Positions 20,291 to 35,000 of a stretch of DNA of 64,000 nucleotides are shown one piece after another; within the stretch, counting starts at the first letter, position 1; every line of letters begins with the position of its first letter. This DNA is from Melastoma dodecandrum (taxonomy: Eukaryota > Streptophyta > Magnoliopsida > Myrtales > Melastomataceae): contig JARUPY010000288.1 of the NCBI GenBank assembly GCA_029817715.1, forward strand, positions 620,001 to 684,000. Direction: 5' to 3'. The position numbers were made by a program, and so were the translations under genes. The notes beneath the pieces are model-generated. The model worked only from the letters and a program-made list of their open reading frames with translations. It was not told the DNA's origin and did not search any database.

Positions 20291-23200
20291 TCAGAACAAA
20301 ATATGTTCCTGATATATGTCTAATGCATCGATGATCTTCTCAAGATACAATTTTCGGTGCAACCTGTACCTGTGAATAAGGCAACAGTATCTTATAACAG
20401 ATGAACAGCCGTGCAAGGCATGATTTTGAGGGAGGGGATCACTTACTTGATGGCAGCTTCCAATGTTATCCTAGATGGCGACATAGAGTCTGAAATATGA
20501 GCACAAGAACAATCATTAATCTCGAATTCTTAATCTGGTCAGAACAAAGGGGGAAGCAGAAACAGCACCTAATAATTTTTCATCTTGGGCTACTGTTGTC
20601 GGGAATTTAGCTAGCATGACTCGACATTCTTCTTGCAACTCTTTTGCAGCTTTCTTTTCCAAGCTAGGAATTATAGGAACATCTCCATCAGACCAGGTTG
20701 GCAATGCTCTGGCTGCAGCTAGAACTGCTCCATCCACAAACGTATCTCCAGTTCTAGAAGTTTGATCAGGATCTGCTTTTTCAAGTTTTGAGAACAACAG
20801 TAGACGGTAAACATCGGAACGAAACCAGAACGATAAAATTTCCTTTGATAATTTACAAACACAATAAAATTATCGAGGAATCGTTACTTTTATGATAATA
20901 ATCTTGAGGAAGTCCAGCGATATTGAAGATAGATAGGAAGGAATCCAAGTGAATGCGAGCATTGCCAGAGAACTCGACCGGCTCCCAAGGGTTCTGCAAA
21001 TGTTTAGCCACATCAAAGACAAGATAAAATTATTTAGAACTACAAAAAGTTTGATGCTCAAAACGCCATTGATAAGTAAAAAGAAAAGCAGTGGTCAATC
21101 AGAACGGAGCTTACGACGGGTGATGAGAAGCCGTATCTTTGCATCAGCATGTTATTGCTTTGTCCTTTAAAGTAATTAATCATCATCTGCAAAATATTTG
21201 TCGCCCAATCATCACATTATTTCCCAAATTGTACGAAAGAAGCAATACAGCCCAAGCAAATAAGACCTGGAAGTCTTTCTGAAACATTAACAGTGGTTAA
21301 AAAGGTTAGAAGTACCTCTTCCCCTTTTACAACCCGCTGGCCGGCATTGATCATCACTTCAAGCATACGGTCCTTAAAACGCCAATGCAAAAAGCAATTC
21401 GGCTCGAACGAATGGTTCAACATGTCTGCAAAGAAGCATCAAGTTAACATCAGACCAGTAAGGCTTTTGTGTGTACCTTTCCACCAAGGCAAAGTATGAT
21501 TTTTTATTCCCTGCACAAAAATCAGGTCTGTTTCCTTTCCTAACTAAATCAGCCTGATTGGCATATGAAGGATGATGAATTCCAAAAAGGAAAGGAATTC
21601 GGAGAAACCTGCATAAGGAACCAACATATTTTTGTCCTGAACAAGAGCACCTATCCTCAGCTGCATTTTCAAACTCCGAGACTGGGCAATAGCAACTGCC
21701 CAGATGAATCTTTCAGGATCACGAGCAAGACGCTTAATTTTAAGAGGCACGCCACTATGCTGATGAAAGCCCGGCAAAAGTCATGTTGCATACATTCTGG
21801 CAAATATAGCATGAAATTATGCAAATCCCCGAAATACACAAAAAAGGCAGACCCTCACCCAATTCTTTGCCCAAAAGTCTAGGACACGACTATGCTGTTG
21901 TTTCATTGTTGAAGCAAGGATCGGATCTTGTAACTCGGCCAAATCTTCCTATAAAAGGTTATATAGAAGGTGACACAAAATGCACTTATTGCTTGCCTGA
22001 AAAATAAGCAATTGAATGAGAAAGTGGCTGAGAGGAATTGAGCAGAGTTTCAATGTTATTTTATGATATATTAACCCTTAAAAGCACAAGAGAAGAAACA
22101 AACGCAAAACTAAAAGATCAATAACCTCTGTTGCCAGAAGCAAGCTTGAGCACTCGTCCACACTAGGCAAAAAGTCTCCATATAATTGCCAAAAGTTATC
22201 TTCCCGGTCAAATGCATAGAGAAGAAGACACGCCAATCTCAGGTCCCAGTCTGTCTGAGATGACATTAACCAAAACCAGTACATAGTTAAGATGCCGTTA
22301 GGGTGCTTCTTCACGGGTGCTTCGTCACTACGATAAAACAGGGAAATCATGCTTCTTGAAACCAGTTTCACGGAAGAGCAGACAAAGCAAAAGAAAGTGA
22401 CTCTAAAGTAAAGCCATTTGAACTATGATTTCTGTTGTAGAATCGCACCTCTGGATTTGTAGAGTTGATGATATCGAAGATTGGGTGACCAATTGGAATA
22501 ATATCAGGAAAGAACATCCATGGAGTCTTTTGACTGATGGTTAATAACAATTCAAGTGGAATTTCCATAATCACCTGAAAAGTTACACATTAGGAACGGG
22601 TTGCACGATCAAATTGGATTCAGATCCCACTTCTAACGGGAAAAATTTCAGCAGGGCAATACTAAAAGGATGGGTAACACTGCATATAGGTACATTTTTT
22701 GAAGAACGCAAGTTCCAAGCATAAGGACATACCCTGGCACGTCGAAGGGGCTCAACATCTTTAGAAGCATACACGCCAAAACCATCAGGACCTTCTTTGA
22801 ATTCAATCCCATAAGCTGTCATATTTCTCGCATATCCTATCTTGTAAAAGTCAGGGTCTGCAGGCTCCAACTGTAAAAGTTGTTACTGAAGAATTATGTC
22901 AAATCTATTGACAAATAGGGAGAATGGGCAGAAGATTACCAAGAAAACACTTAACCACCAAGAAGATGAAGCCGTAACTTAGAACTATACAGGCAAAGTT
23001 TCTCACAAATATCATACCATGGCAAAGTCGATAACCATTTCTTCCAAGGCTATCCTATCCCATAGAATCTAAATCCCACTTTTGCATGCCATTTCGTATC
23101 CGCAATAAACCCAATCCATTTTACTTGGAGCAATGTCGGAGCAATATAACCAGAGAGAGAGCTACCTCGATATTCTGCCTTCCCAACACATTGACAGATC

Positions 23201-23741
23201 TTCCTGATGTCAAACCATCATTCAATTCCATGCTATATAATCTTTCCGAAACCCAGAACATTTCGCCAATTTCCTACTTTTACATCCCCAAGAGATTTCA
23301 CATCCATTCCATGCTATAACCATCCTCACACTGTCAAAGCCTCTAATTACAACAGCAACCGGTGGAGTCTATTTACCTCAGAGGGGGAATCCGGAGCAGA
23401 CGGAGGCTGAAAGAGTGGGAACTGCGACAGCTTGGCCGTGTCGGCAGGAGCAGCCCTAGCCGCATTAGCCCTGGAACTCCAAGACGTAGCCGTGCTTCCG
23501 GGTCCTCTCAAGTTCCAACCTTTGAGCTGTAAGTCCGACCAGATAGCAGTAAAAAATCTAGAAAGCAAGCATCTTGAAGTAGAAGCACAAATAAAAAGCA
23601 GAACCCCCGGAAGACAGATGACTGAACCTGCAACTTCCGTTTAAGCTGCTGCGGCTGCGGCGGCCAACGCGGCGAGTGCGTTGTGGGGTCGGAGAAGAAG
23701 AAGTTGTGACGAGAGCGAGAGAGTGGGGCGGAAAGCGCCAT
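20291..23741 (-). CDS. PTAC14: Plastid transcriptionally active chromosome protein 14 (SET-domain protein)
   Basis: Component of the plastid-encoded RNA polymerase (PEP) complex, a SET/Rubisco-LSMT-fold protein needed for chloroplast transcription. Thirteen exons: 23741-23628, 23526-23377, 22870-22733, 22574-22449, 22254-22126, 21948-21859, 21759-21609, 21425-21316, 21186-21115, 20993-20888, 20772-20569, 20489-20447 and 20369-20291. They sum to 503 residues in one open frame. Exons 1-2 give a plastid transit peptide. Key segments are EPADPDFYKIGYARNMTAYG, GPDGFGVYASKDVEP and MEIPLELLLTISQKTPWMFF. The SET core is MLNHSFEPNCFLHWRF (the NHS motif that binds AdoMet), and the substrate-binding domain contains GDTFVDGAVLAAARALPTWS. 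Order and residues match PTAC14 better than Rubisco large-subunit methyltransferase itself. All joins are phase-consistent. Regulation is not visible in the sequence. Confidence 0.93.
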
Positions 23742-24583
23742 GACGATATGGATTTGAAGCGTTGCCGAAGTCTGCCCCGACGAGGTTGTCGGAGGATAAG
23801 ACTATGCTTCCGTTTTCATTCGTTTCCCTATTTTGGGCCGACGGCAGAAATAATCGTAAAATTTGAGGACTTAATTGTAATATATTCATTCTACAGGACT
23901 AATTTGAAGTCCAGATTGAAGTTTCCCTCCTTTTTTTTGCTTTTGTTTAATTTACCGAGTACATCAAGTAACAGAGGTGGTGGAAGGTCGGTATGAGATT
24001 CAAGCAAGACTTTGAGAGAGTTAAGCGAGTACGAAGATATTAAGACGAGAAAAATAATTAGGAAGTAAAGCTATTCAATCAAGGTAAACGAACTAAAGTT
24101 AAGAAAGTTAAGCGAGCAAGAAATTATAGGAGAGCAAACTTGGAGAAATCAAGCGGACATAAAGATACTAAGGGCAAGAGAAATAGTATTCAAGTTGTTG
24201 AATTGAGAGTGGTAGAGAGAGAGGAAGAAGACTACTAAATCATGAGCACAGTGAAAGTTGCAAGCAAGCCTGAATACTCATGAACAACCACATCCCAGAT
24301 AAAACTTTTATGGAGGTTGATGAGGCTTACGAGGTTCATCCAATGGAACTTTGGACAATTATGTGAACAACATCGTGGCTACAACAACTCAGTCTGGTGT
24401 ACCCTTTGGGAGGCATTGCAGAAGATTATCAAAATGATAGTCGCCGAGTCGAGAGGACTCTGGTTAGCGTATGAAGAATTCTCGGGATCCTTTTGCGAGA
24501 GTTTTCCCTATGTTCTTATGTGTTTGGTCGTTGCATTCAAAATGGCTTGCGGAGGTATTAAGAGTCTAACCATATATAACGGC
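23742..24583. other. Intergenic, no gene seen
   Basis: Purine-rich sequence with loosely repeated AAGTTAAGCGAG words at 24015-24150. The short open frame at 24317-24586 resembles nothing I know. Confidence 0.4.
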
Positions 24584-24904
24584 TAAACTTCCTCGCAAGA
24601 AAGCTTCCGTCCGGTACAAAACTTTCGCCGAAATTCGTACCTTAGCGCGAAATAATTTCGTAGGGTACGAAATCGTTTTATACCCATTTCGTAGTACTAT
24701 ACAAAATTATTCGTACTCATTTCGTAATATACGAAATATGTACAAAAAATGGTATAAAATAATTTTATACAGTACGAAATATGTACGAACTAAATATGAA
24801 ATTATTTCATACATCGGTACGAAACTTCAACCGAGTTTCGGACTATAGTAGGAAATTTTATGAAAATTTCATACCGGAAGGAAGCTTCTGTGAGGGAAAG
24901 TTTA
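24584..24904. mobile_element. TACGAA-rich MITE, copy 2
   Basis: About 320 bp. The left end reads TAAACTTCCTCGCAAGAAGC-like sequence and continues CTTCCGTCCGGTA. The right end is its inverted partner, TACCGGAAGGAAGCTTCTGTGAGGGAAAGTTTA in outline (24872-24904). The interior is a dense array of TACGAAA/TTTCGTA. The GTGAGGGAAAGT end is shared with copy 1 at 14740. Non-coding. Confidence 0.75.
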
Positions 24905-26097
24905 ACCTCTTCCTATAATATATGAGTTTTCACGTGATAAGTATGGGTCGCCGTGTGCAAAAAAGCCTATGTTTACGTTTTGCACATGACCCGCATTTGT
25001 GCCAATACATTGGGCTAGAGATTTATAAATATTATTTTTCTCTTACAACAAATTAGGCAATGCCTAAGACCCCTTATAAGTATCCAACTTTTTCACGAAA
25101 CATATGATTTCGATCTCATGCTGCTCTTTTTCGCTTATTATCCGAAATAAAAGACTTCAGAAATTACTTTTGTCGCAAACTATCTTCTCTGCAGATAAAT
25201 AATCTGTGCAGATATATATGATATATGAAATAGTGTGGCAAATTGGATAAAAATTTATATTTATATTATTATTATTATTATTATTATGTTAATGTTTAAC
25301 ATGGAATTTTGCGTTTATTCTTATATAGGAGTATATTAAAAAAAAATTAAAAAATTTGTGTTTAGTGCTATTAAAAGGCTCTAACAATGTTTAAGAAGGT
25401 GCTATAAATGGTAATAACATAACATTTAATAGCATTAAAATAAAATCGTGCAATCTTCTAAATTAAGTATTAAATACTAACACATTAATTATTAAATGCG
25501 ATAAAATCAAAAAACCATCTAACAAATTTTATTATTATTGTTGTTGTTGTTGTATCTATAATTAGGATATGATTACATGCAATGCCAGATCATTTGACCG
25601 CGAGATTAACGGCCAACGGGTCGTCAAAATAACACGTCCGTACGGTGGTCCGCCTCCCAACCACAAACCGTAAGCCTCCGAAGTCTCTGCCCATACATAT
25701 CATGCCACGTGTCCTTCCCATCGCTGTCGCTCCCCACCCCCCCTTATTCCCTCCCCCTCCCTCCCTCCCCTACAAACGGAAATTTTCTCCCGCCAACGGC
25801 TAACAAACTTCCCCTCCTCTCTCTGCTCTCTCTCTCTCGCGGGAGTCGGAGAAAGGTCCGTATCTCCACCACCGCCCGTCGCCGCCACCGCCGCCGCCGC
25901 CGCTCCTCTTTTAGCTCATTCCTGTAGCGCGTGACGATCTGTGTTGCGCGACCTGGATCATGTTTTTGAGTCCTGATTGATTGATTGGTTGTTTCCGTGG
26001 TTCTGTTGGCAGCGGAGGAGAGGATATAGAGTAGGAAGGAGGTGCGACCGCGCACCTCTCCTACTGCTCGTGGTTTGATATCTAGGCGCGTGAGAAG
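24905..26097. promoter_or_regulatory. Upstream region of the callose synthase gene
   Basis: AT-rich distal part with (ATT)n at 25264-25286 and (GTT)n near 25540, then a GC/pyrimidine-rich proximal part. A G-box/ABRE-like CCACGTGTC lies at 25705-25713. The long CT-rich tract 25710-25850 looks like a plant 5' UTR or Y-patch promoter. The ATG is at 26098. The transcription start is not determined. Confidence 0.45.
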
Positions 26098-29000
26098 ATG
26101 GCCGGCCATGAGCCAGGTCCCCCGGGGCTGTCCCGGCGGCCGTCGAGGAGCGCTGCCACCACGATCTTCTCCACCGAGGTCTTCGACAAGGAGGTCGTGC
26201 CTTCCTCTCTCATCAACATCGAGCCTATCCTCCGTGCCGCTGCTGAGATCGAGCAGGAACGTCCTCGCGTGGCCTATCTTTGTGAGTATATGTATCTTAT
26301 TTGATTAGTCCTTCTCGCTGGGAATGTTTGTTGAAGTTCTTGTGCTCAGGACGATGATCGATTCGAGTTAACTGTTTCCATTTTATTGGCCGATAAGGCT
26401 GATTTTTCAGTTCATGTTGCGTCCTCGAGAATTACTGTCCCATCATTCTTGAATCGTTTGTTCTCTCGGCCATTGATTGTTCCATTTCTAATTTGATGAA
26501 CTTGCGCACCGTGTAAATGAATAAAGATTAACTTTTTAGAGGGGAGATTGAGTTGCGCTGCACAGGTGGTAATTTATTCGCTCTGATGTGGAAATGTACA
26601 TCGTCTTCTTAGTTGCCCCGTGACTTACTGCTCCCTGACTTTGGATTGCATTTGTCCCATGAAGGCCGGTTCTACGCATTTGAGAAAGCACATAGGTTGG
26701 ATCCAAACTCAACAGGACGTGGAGTGAGGCAATTCAAGACTGGTTTACTACAGCGCTTGGAGAGGGTAATATTAACAAACTTGTCTCCTGCCTGATCGAA
26801 ATTTGAGAAACCAGATTATTTGTGTCAATTCAGCCCTAAACTATTGCATGAATTGGTAGACCGTGGCCTTTGCAATGCACGGTGGTTCCCTCTTTGGCCG
26901 AAAGTTTCTGTGGTTGCACCTCCTATAGGAGTCGGTTTCTGATGACTGCAAATAATAGGAAATGTTTATGCGGGACTTAATAACCTCTTGAGTCGAATTC
27001 TTTGAGTGAAATAAATGGGCTGCTTTTTTGATTAGTTATGTGAATTATAGGTTATACATAGAGCTGAAATCTATTGATCTTCCCCACAGGACAATGCTTC
27101 CAGTCTAGCATCCAGGATCAAGAAGACCGACGCACATGAATTCGAGAGCTTTTACAAGCAATATTATGAGCATTATGTCCGAGCACTGGACAAGGGTGAA
27201 CAAGCTGATAGGTATGACATTCCGTTGGCCACAGAAAGCAATGATTTCATCATTTGAACCTCCCAGGAGAAAAATCTTCCTATCTCTGCGTCAGTTGTAA
27301 CTCTGCATTCTTTGGCAGAGCTCAACTTGGCAAAGCTTACCAGACAGCTGGAGTGCTCTTTGAGGTGCTTTGTGCAGTCAATAAGACCGAGCAAGTTGAA
27401 GAAGTTGCACCAGAGGTACTTCCCCTTGTTCACGTTGTCAAAATTTCCACGGTAACAGCAGTCTGTGCTCATTTTTCTTGTGGAATAGATTATTGCAGCA
27501 GCTAGAGATGTCCAAGAGAAGAAAGAGAAATATGCCCCATATAACATTCTTCCGCTTGATTCTGCTGGAGGATCACAGTCTCTCATGCAGTTTGAGGAGG
27601 TACTCCGGTTTCCCTGGTTTCTATTTCCTAAATGAAGACCCAGCTGATGCATTCTAGCTTAACATGTTTGATCCCCATAAAATTTTGGGAAGTTCTCTTC
27701 CTCTCATTTATTTTCCTCGTATTGAATGCAATGTTTCCTCATGTATAACAGGTTAAAGCTACCGTAGCTGCTCTGGGTGCACGTGGTTTGAGTTGGCCTG
27801 CGGGATTTGAACAGCAGAGGCAAAGAGCAGGAGATCTAGACGTTCTTGATTGGCTACGAGCAATGTTTGGGTTCCAGGCAAGTTATTATGATTAAAAAAG
27901 CTTTCGTAAAATTTAAGGCTCTATAAACATTCACATTTCCATATATTGATGCTTGTTTTATGCTGGTGAAACCAGAGAGATAATGTCAGGAATCAAAGAG
28001 AACACCTAATAATGTTACTAGCCAATGTCCAAGCGAGACTTCACCCGAAGCCCGAACCCCTTAACACGGGGAACAGCTACGTGTATTTTCATTACTCCCA
28101 CAAAAAACATTGATCGATTATGACTATAATTCATACTTTAGTTTGTGCTCCTTCTAGAATTGCAATTGCAATACATTAGGCAAGCTAGTTAGTTGTATGT
28201 TAGCATGATATTTCTCACATATTTCTGAAAATTCCAACTTATCCATTCACTAATAATCTGCCTCTGTGTTCGTAGCTTGACGAGCGGGCCGTAGATGCGG
28301 TCATGAACAAGCTGTTTAAAAACTATAAGCAATGGTGCAAATTTTTGGGAAGAAAGCATAGTTTGAGGTGAACAATAATTTTTTTTAATGTTCAAAAGGT
28401 GGATTCAAACCCAATCTGAGAAATCCAGTAATTAATTCTCTTTTCTTCTTTGAACAGGCTTCCTAAAAATCAACCAGAACTTCAACAGAGGAAGCTCCTT
28501 TATATGGGACTTTATCTTCTTATCTGGGGTGAAGCGGCTAACGTTCGCTTCCTGCCAGAGTGCCTCTGCTATATCTTCCATAATGTAATAGTTCGGCACT
28601 GGAATTCTTTAACTCTTCATTTTCTGTCAATTTCACTATTCTTTAAACTATTACTCTGAAATAATCCAGATGGCATATGAACTTCACGGATTGCTGGCCG
28701 GAAATGTCAGCATTGTGACCGGAGAGAACATAAAGCCTTCTTATGGGGGTGATGACGAGGCATTCCTCCGGAAGGTCATAACTCCTTTATATCAGGTTAT
28801 AGAGAAGGTACGACAGGATTAAATGTTCGTATTCAGGTCAATTGTCAGGCTCTTCCGTTTTTAAAACTGATTTGTTGACCAGGAAGCCAAGAAGAGCAAA
28901 AACGGAACAGCCCCTCACTCAGCTTGGTGTAACTATGATGATCTGAATGAATATTTCTGGTATCTTGAGCATTGAACCGACAGGCTTTACCACAAGATAT

Positions 29001-32000
29001 TATTTAGTTGGTCACTCGGTTTTATTACCCTTTAAATGTAACTTATGTAAATTTCAGGACCGCTAACTGTTTCTCTCTTGGCTGGCCCATGCGTGATGAT
29101 GGTGATTTCTTCAAATCTACCAGAGAAGTGGCCCAGGTAGAATACGCTAGCATAATGCCATGGGATGTGAACAAGAAACAATGGCCTGACTTTGTTGGTC
29201 GTACCAGGGGAGGAAGGGCTCACGAAGAAAGCCTGGAAGGACTGGAAAGTCAAACTTCGTCGAGACACGAACATTTTGGCACATATTCAGAAGTTTTGAC
29301 CGGTTATGGACATTCTATATACTGGCACTGCAGGTAAAACCAAGAAGGGTAACTGTGAGAACTTTTTCCTTATTCAGTTGGCTAATCCCGTTATTCTGCT
29401 TGCAGGCAATGGTGATAATTGCATGGAGTGAGATATCAATACTGGAGATCTTCCAAAAGGAAATTCTGTATAAAATTTCCAGTATTTTCATCACCGCTGC
29501 ATTTCTTCGCTTCCTCCAAAGTAAGACATGTCCAGTGAAGTGATCTAGCGAATGGTTGTGTTAATTACAAAGCTGTTTTATCTCAATTTATGAGCATGAA
29601 TAACAAACTATTGCATGAATCCCTTTGTTAGATAAAATAGACGCTGCTTTTCAATCATTAAAATAATTCTGTTCCCAGTGATCTACATTACTAACAATAC
29701 TGCCTTTATCCATGCATTAGTTTTGTTGCTACATAATAAATTGATATTTTCTGAGATTAAAACAGGCCTTTGGTTTGCGGCTGCACTATTATGATATTTT
29801 GTAAAACTCACACTTTAAATTAGTTTGTCAGTTTTCTTTTGCTTAAGATGCAAGTAATTCATCCTGGTGTGCTCATGTCACGAAATCATACTTCTGCCAT
29901 CTAGCTTGAAAGGATGAATGAGTGTTTATCTATAACCATCTCCTCCAAATGAAAGAAGGTTTTCTTTTGTCCATCTGTTTATGCTTGAGGAATCTACGAG
30001 ACAATTCTTCCTTTTCTATTTCAATTTAATAGATGGTCAAAGTGGTGACATGTTTCCTCTTCTCATTGCTTGTCTTTGATTAGGTATCTTGGACCTTTGT
30101 TTGAACTTCCCTGGGTATCACCGGTGGAAGTTCAGCGATGTCTTGCGGAACCTCATGAAAATTATTGTCAGCCTTGCATGGCTTGTCCTTCTTCCTCTCT
30201 GCTACTTGCAGTCGAATGCTATTGAGCCAAACGAGTTGAAAAGATTGTTGTCATTCCTGCCAGAAGTTGAGGGCATTCCTCCTTTGTATTTCATGGCTGT
30301 AGGGCTGTACTTGCTTCCAAACGTATTGGCAGCAGTTTTGTTTATCTTCCCCATGTTCAGGCGCTGGATTGAAAATTCGGACTGGCATATTGTCAGGTTT
30401 CTGATGTGGTGGTCACAGGTACGAAAGTTCCCTTTTGTTGATTCCTTTCAAAATGGAAGTAATCCATAATGCATTATCAGCCAAAGTTACTCACCAAAGG
30501 AAAGTTGGCAGCGTATGATGCCCTTTTTAGCGGTTTTTTTTTTTTTTTTCCATAACTCCAGTAAATTTTGCCAATTCAAATGACATTCTCGTGTGATGAT
30601 GAAAATCTTCTCAATGTCTGCAGCCAAGAATTTACGTGGGCAGAGGAATGCATGAAAGCCAGTTTGCGCTTTTTAAGTCAGTCCCAATTAAAATTAAAAA
30701 AATCTCCCCATGCTCTTTTAAGTTGTTGAACTATTTAAAATTAAAATTTCGCTTGTACTTTCAGGTATACTCTTTTCTGGGCACTTCTCCTGTGTGCAAA
30801 GATTTCATTCAGCTACTTCATTCAGGTAACTAAATCTAGTGTTGTAACTATGATACTGACCTAGCTCGTTTCAACTCACTATTTTTAAAGCATTTCTATC
30901 TCTATTGATTGTAAAGCAATTACCGGTCACTAATTCTTGCGATGTCAGATTAAACCTCTGGTGAAGCCAACAAGAGATATAATGAACATTGCACGTATTA
31001 GATATGAATGGCATGAATTTTTCCCCAACGGTAGGGTGATTCCAATATTTGTCTCCATAGATAATGAATTCTTGTTGCTCATGGTCAAAAATGTTCCTGT
31101 GAATGCAGCTGAGAATAACTATGGTGCAGTAGTTGCCCTCTGGGCTCCAATAATCATGGTAGGTCATCCCATATTTCTTCTTTAGTCTGGTTTCTGAGTA
31201 TACAATTAGTTTTTCCTCTATTGTGGTACTTCACTTTTCTTGCATTGTATGAGATGCATATTGATATAAATGCATTATCATTTGTAGGTATACTTTATGG
31301 ACACCCAGATATGGTATGCCATTTTTTCGACAGTGTATGGTGGTGTTATTGGGGCTTTTGATCGCCTTGGAGAGGTATATTATCTCCACTAAAATTCAGA
31401 GAGGCTATGCCATCAAGACATACCTCTTCTAAATCTTCTTTGTGAACATATCTTGTATGCCATTCTGACTAGTGGACTGGAGCTAGGAAAACTATTTCAT
31501 CCAACTTTTCTTTTGGTATAAGGCAATGACTGATTTTCCTTTCATTGTGACTCTCTTCTAGCACTTAAGCCCTCGATTTAAGTAAACTGATATTCGGATG
31601 AAGTCTCTACTACAAAGAATCACACTTCCATCGAAACAAAACAAATTGTGCAATATTATACTGTTAGCTTATTTTTTTTTCATGTTTTCTTTTTGTAGAT
31701 ACGCACGTTGGGCATGTTAAGGTCACGTTTCCAGGCTTTGCCTAATGCATTCAACACATACTTGGTGCCCTCCAATAAAGCGAAGAAAAGGAGATTTTCC
31801 TTTACCAGACGTTCAACAGAGGTTTCTTTCATCATTTTTGAGTTTCGCGGTCTTCTTTCAATAATTAATTTATGTGCTTACTTGCATGTAGACTCCAGCC
31901 AGCAGGAGAAGTGAAGCCGCAAAATTCGCACAGTTATGGAATGAAGTGATTTGTAGCTTCCGGGAGGAAGATCTTATAAGCGACCGGTGAGTTCTGCTGC

Positions 32001-35000
32001 TTAAAGTCTGCATTGCAAATTTATGCAATAATATTTTGGAATGTGAACTTAATTGTCGTTCTTTGGTTCAGGGAAATGGATCTGATGCTAGTACCCTATA
32101 CTTCAGATCCCGGCCTGAAGATCATTCAGTGGCCTCCTTTTTTGCTCGCAAGCAAGGTCCAAATTAATCATATTAGGAATTGATTTCTTTGTCCTTTGCC
32201 AGCTGTTGATTTCCGCCATATATATGCAGATACCGATAGCATTGGACATGGCTGCTCAATTTCGATCCCGGGACTCTGACCTCTGGAAGCGCATATGTGC
32301 TGATGAATATATGCAATGTGCAGTTATTGAATGCTATGAATCTTTCAAAATTATCCTTAACACTTTGGTGGTTGGGGAGACCGAAAAGAGGTAACTAACT
32401 GAACTTGATTAATATTTATCATCGAAATGAGATTTGCAGTTAATTTATGGCGTTTTCTCGCTGTTTCCCTTTGAAATTCTGGAATGTATAATATTCATGA
32501 CACTGAATTGTGCCCTTATGTATGAAGATGTTTAGTTAACATTGTTATCTTGTAACAGGATTGTGGGCGTGATCATCAAGGAAATTGAGAGTAACATAGC
32601 AAAAAATACATTCCTCGAAAAGTTCCGGATGGCCCCTTTGCCAATGTTATGTGAAAAATTTGTTGAACTTGTGGGTATTCTGGTAAGTTTTTCATTTTTT
32701 GTTTATTTCAGTATGCTAATCTGCAACCGGAAATTCTGCAGTGACAGTTTTTTCATGTACAGAAAGAGGCAGATCCCGAAAAGCGAGGTACAGTGGTGCT
32801 GCTTTTGCAAGACATGCTGGAAGTAGTCACACGTGACATGATGGTGAATGAAAGCAGGTTGGTACACCTCCGAAATTTCCGACGAAATAAATTGTTTATA
32901 TGCTTGAATTCTCATGAACTTCGGTTTAATGAATGTGTTTTACTGATGGCATTCCTGGCAGAGAACTAGTGGAACTGGGACATAGCGGCAAGGAGGGTGG
33001 CAGACAACTTTTTGCTGGTACAGATACAAAGCCTTCTATATTGTTTCCGCCGGAGTTAACACCCCACTGGGAGGAACAGGTATTTGTCTAAGTTACAGCA
33101 GCAACTAATATGATCAGTCCTATCTTACCTAAATAAATTTATTTCAAATCAGCGTTGCAACTATAAGCTCATTGCAATGTTGGCCATGTACTTTCAGATC
33201 AGACGTCTCCATTTGTTGCTCACAGTTAAGGAGTCAGCTAGTGATGTGCCTACTAACTTGGAAGCTCGCAGGAGGATTGCCTTCTTTTCGAACTCACTCT
33301 TTATGGATATGCCGCGTCCTCCTCGGGTCCACAAAATGCTGTCGTTCAGGTCAATATTATTTGAAAAGAAAAGAGATACTAACTATCGTGCCACCAGAAT
33401 TTGTCTTTCACCCTTGTTTTTCTACATCCCCATGTTCATCAAATCCCCCTCCCCACCCCCCACACACGCACCACCATAAGAATCCAAATAGTTGTGCTGC
33501 TGTTCCATGAATAACATAATTTTCTTGGAGTATTGCATACACAGAACATCGGATAGCTATCTTATGGCCTGAGATTTTGAATGGTTGGCTCATCCTCGTG
33601 TATTAGACTTGATTTGACTGCTTCAACTTACTCTGGCGAAATTTTTACGATCGATTATGCGCTGATGTTCTTGCTGGGATTGGCAGTGTTATGACTCCTT
33701 ATTATAGTGAGGAAACTGTTTATTCCAAAGCTGACCTAGACATTGAGAACGAAGACGGTATTTCAATTATCTTCTACTTGCAGAAGATCTTTCCAGGTTT
33801 AGTGAAAATCAACATCAATGTTTTATTTGCTCATTTTCATGGACTTTGACTTACCACCACACTTATAAAAATTTCAGATGAGTGGGAAAACTTTAAGGAA
33901 CGTATAAACTGCAAAAATGAGAGTGAGATTTGGGACAGTGAGGAAAACATATTACAGCTTCGGCACTGGGTCTCCTTGAGAGGACAAACTCTTTGCAGAA
34001 CAGGTGATTGTAAAGTTTATTAACCTCCTGGAAGCTCACTTAAAGATTGGTTCATGGAGCTGCTAATTGACCTTTCTCTTATTTCAGTGAGAGGCATGAT
34101 GTACTACAGGAGAGCATTGATGCTTCAGGCTTTTCTTGATATGGCTGATGAAGATGGTAAGATAATTTTTATTTTGTGGCCATCCCATGGTTTTACTTTC
34201 CCATATAGACATCATTGGCTCCAGAACCATCCTTTAAGGAAAGCAAATGAAAGAACAGAGGACTGAAACTGCCCAATTGAAGATTCTTTTTATGGATTTG
34301 GAACTGGTATCATAGGTTAGAGTCATATATATTTTCATTGTTTTGGCATTGGTACCGCCATTATCATCGCTGTCCTTGTTCTTTTGTCCAGTTTTCCTTC
34401 AGCATTCCCAGTATGCATTTAGCGTGAGTGCGAGGGCCGTGTCTTCATTTTCTACCTCTCACTTCCCTACTACATTATACGCCGAGAATGCTAAATATGG
34501 ACACTACTTTTACCTTGACCAGAAATCTTGCAAGGATACAAAGCCATTGAGCAACCAGCTGAAAATGAAAAGCGAAGCAGTAGATCCCTGTCTGCTCGTA
34601 TAGAGGCTGTAGCTGACATGAAGTTCACATATGTTGCAACGTGTCAGATCTATGGAAATCAGAAAAGAAGTGGAGACCGCCGGGCGACGGATATTTTGAA
34701 CTTGATGGTCAAGTATGTAATCTTACTCTTAAATTTCTTTCCATTATCTTCTTGTTTCAAGCCTCAACAACCTACCCTCTTCATTTCCAGCAATCCCTCT
34801 CTTCGTGTGGCCTACATTGATGAAGTCGAGGAAAGGGAAGGTGGAAAGGTTCAAAAAGTTTACTACTCAGTGTTGGTCAAAGCAGTTGACAATCTGGATC
34901 AGGTAATCACTTCTTGGGAGGCAAAAATATCGCGTTTTAATCCTGAACACGCTCATCATTCCTGGTTTTCTTTACACAATTTGTAGGAAATATACAGAAT

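Noticed and set aside
20291..23741. Rubisco large-subunit methyltransferase
   Set aside because: The fold is shared, but the EPADPDFYKIGYAR start of the core, the GDTFVDGAV segment and the exon set match PTAC14.
29137..29207. Retained coding sequence between callose synthase exons 12 and 13
   Set aside because: The frame stays open through this 71-bp stretch, but GT/AG signals are present and the family sequence continues directly from the first exon into [17 protein letters not shown] in a different frame.
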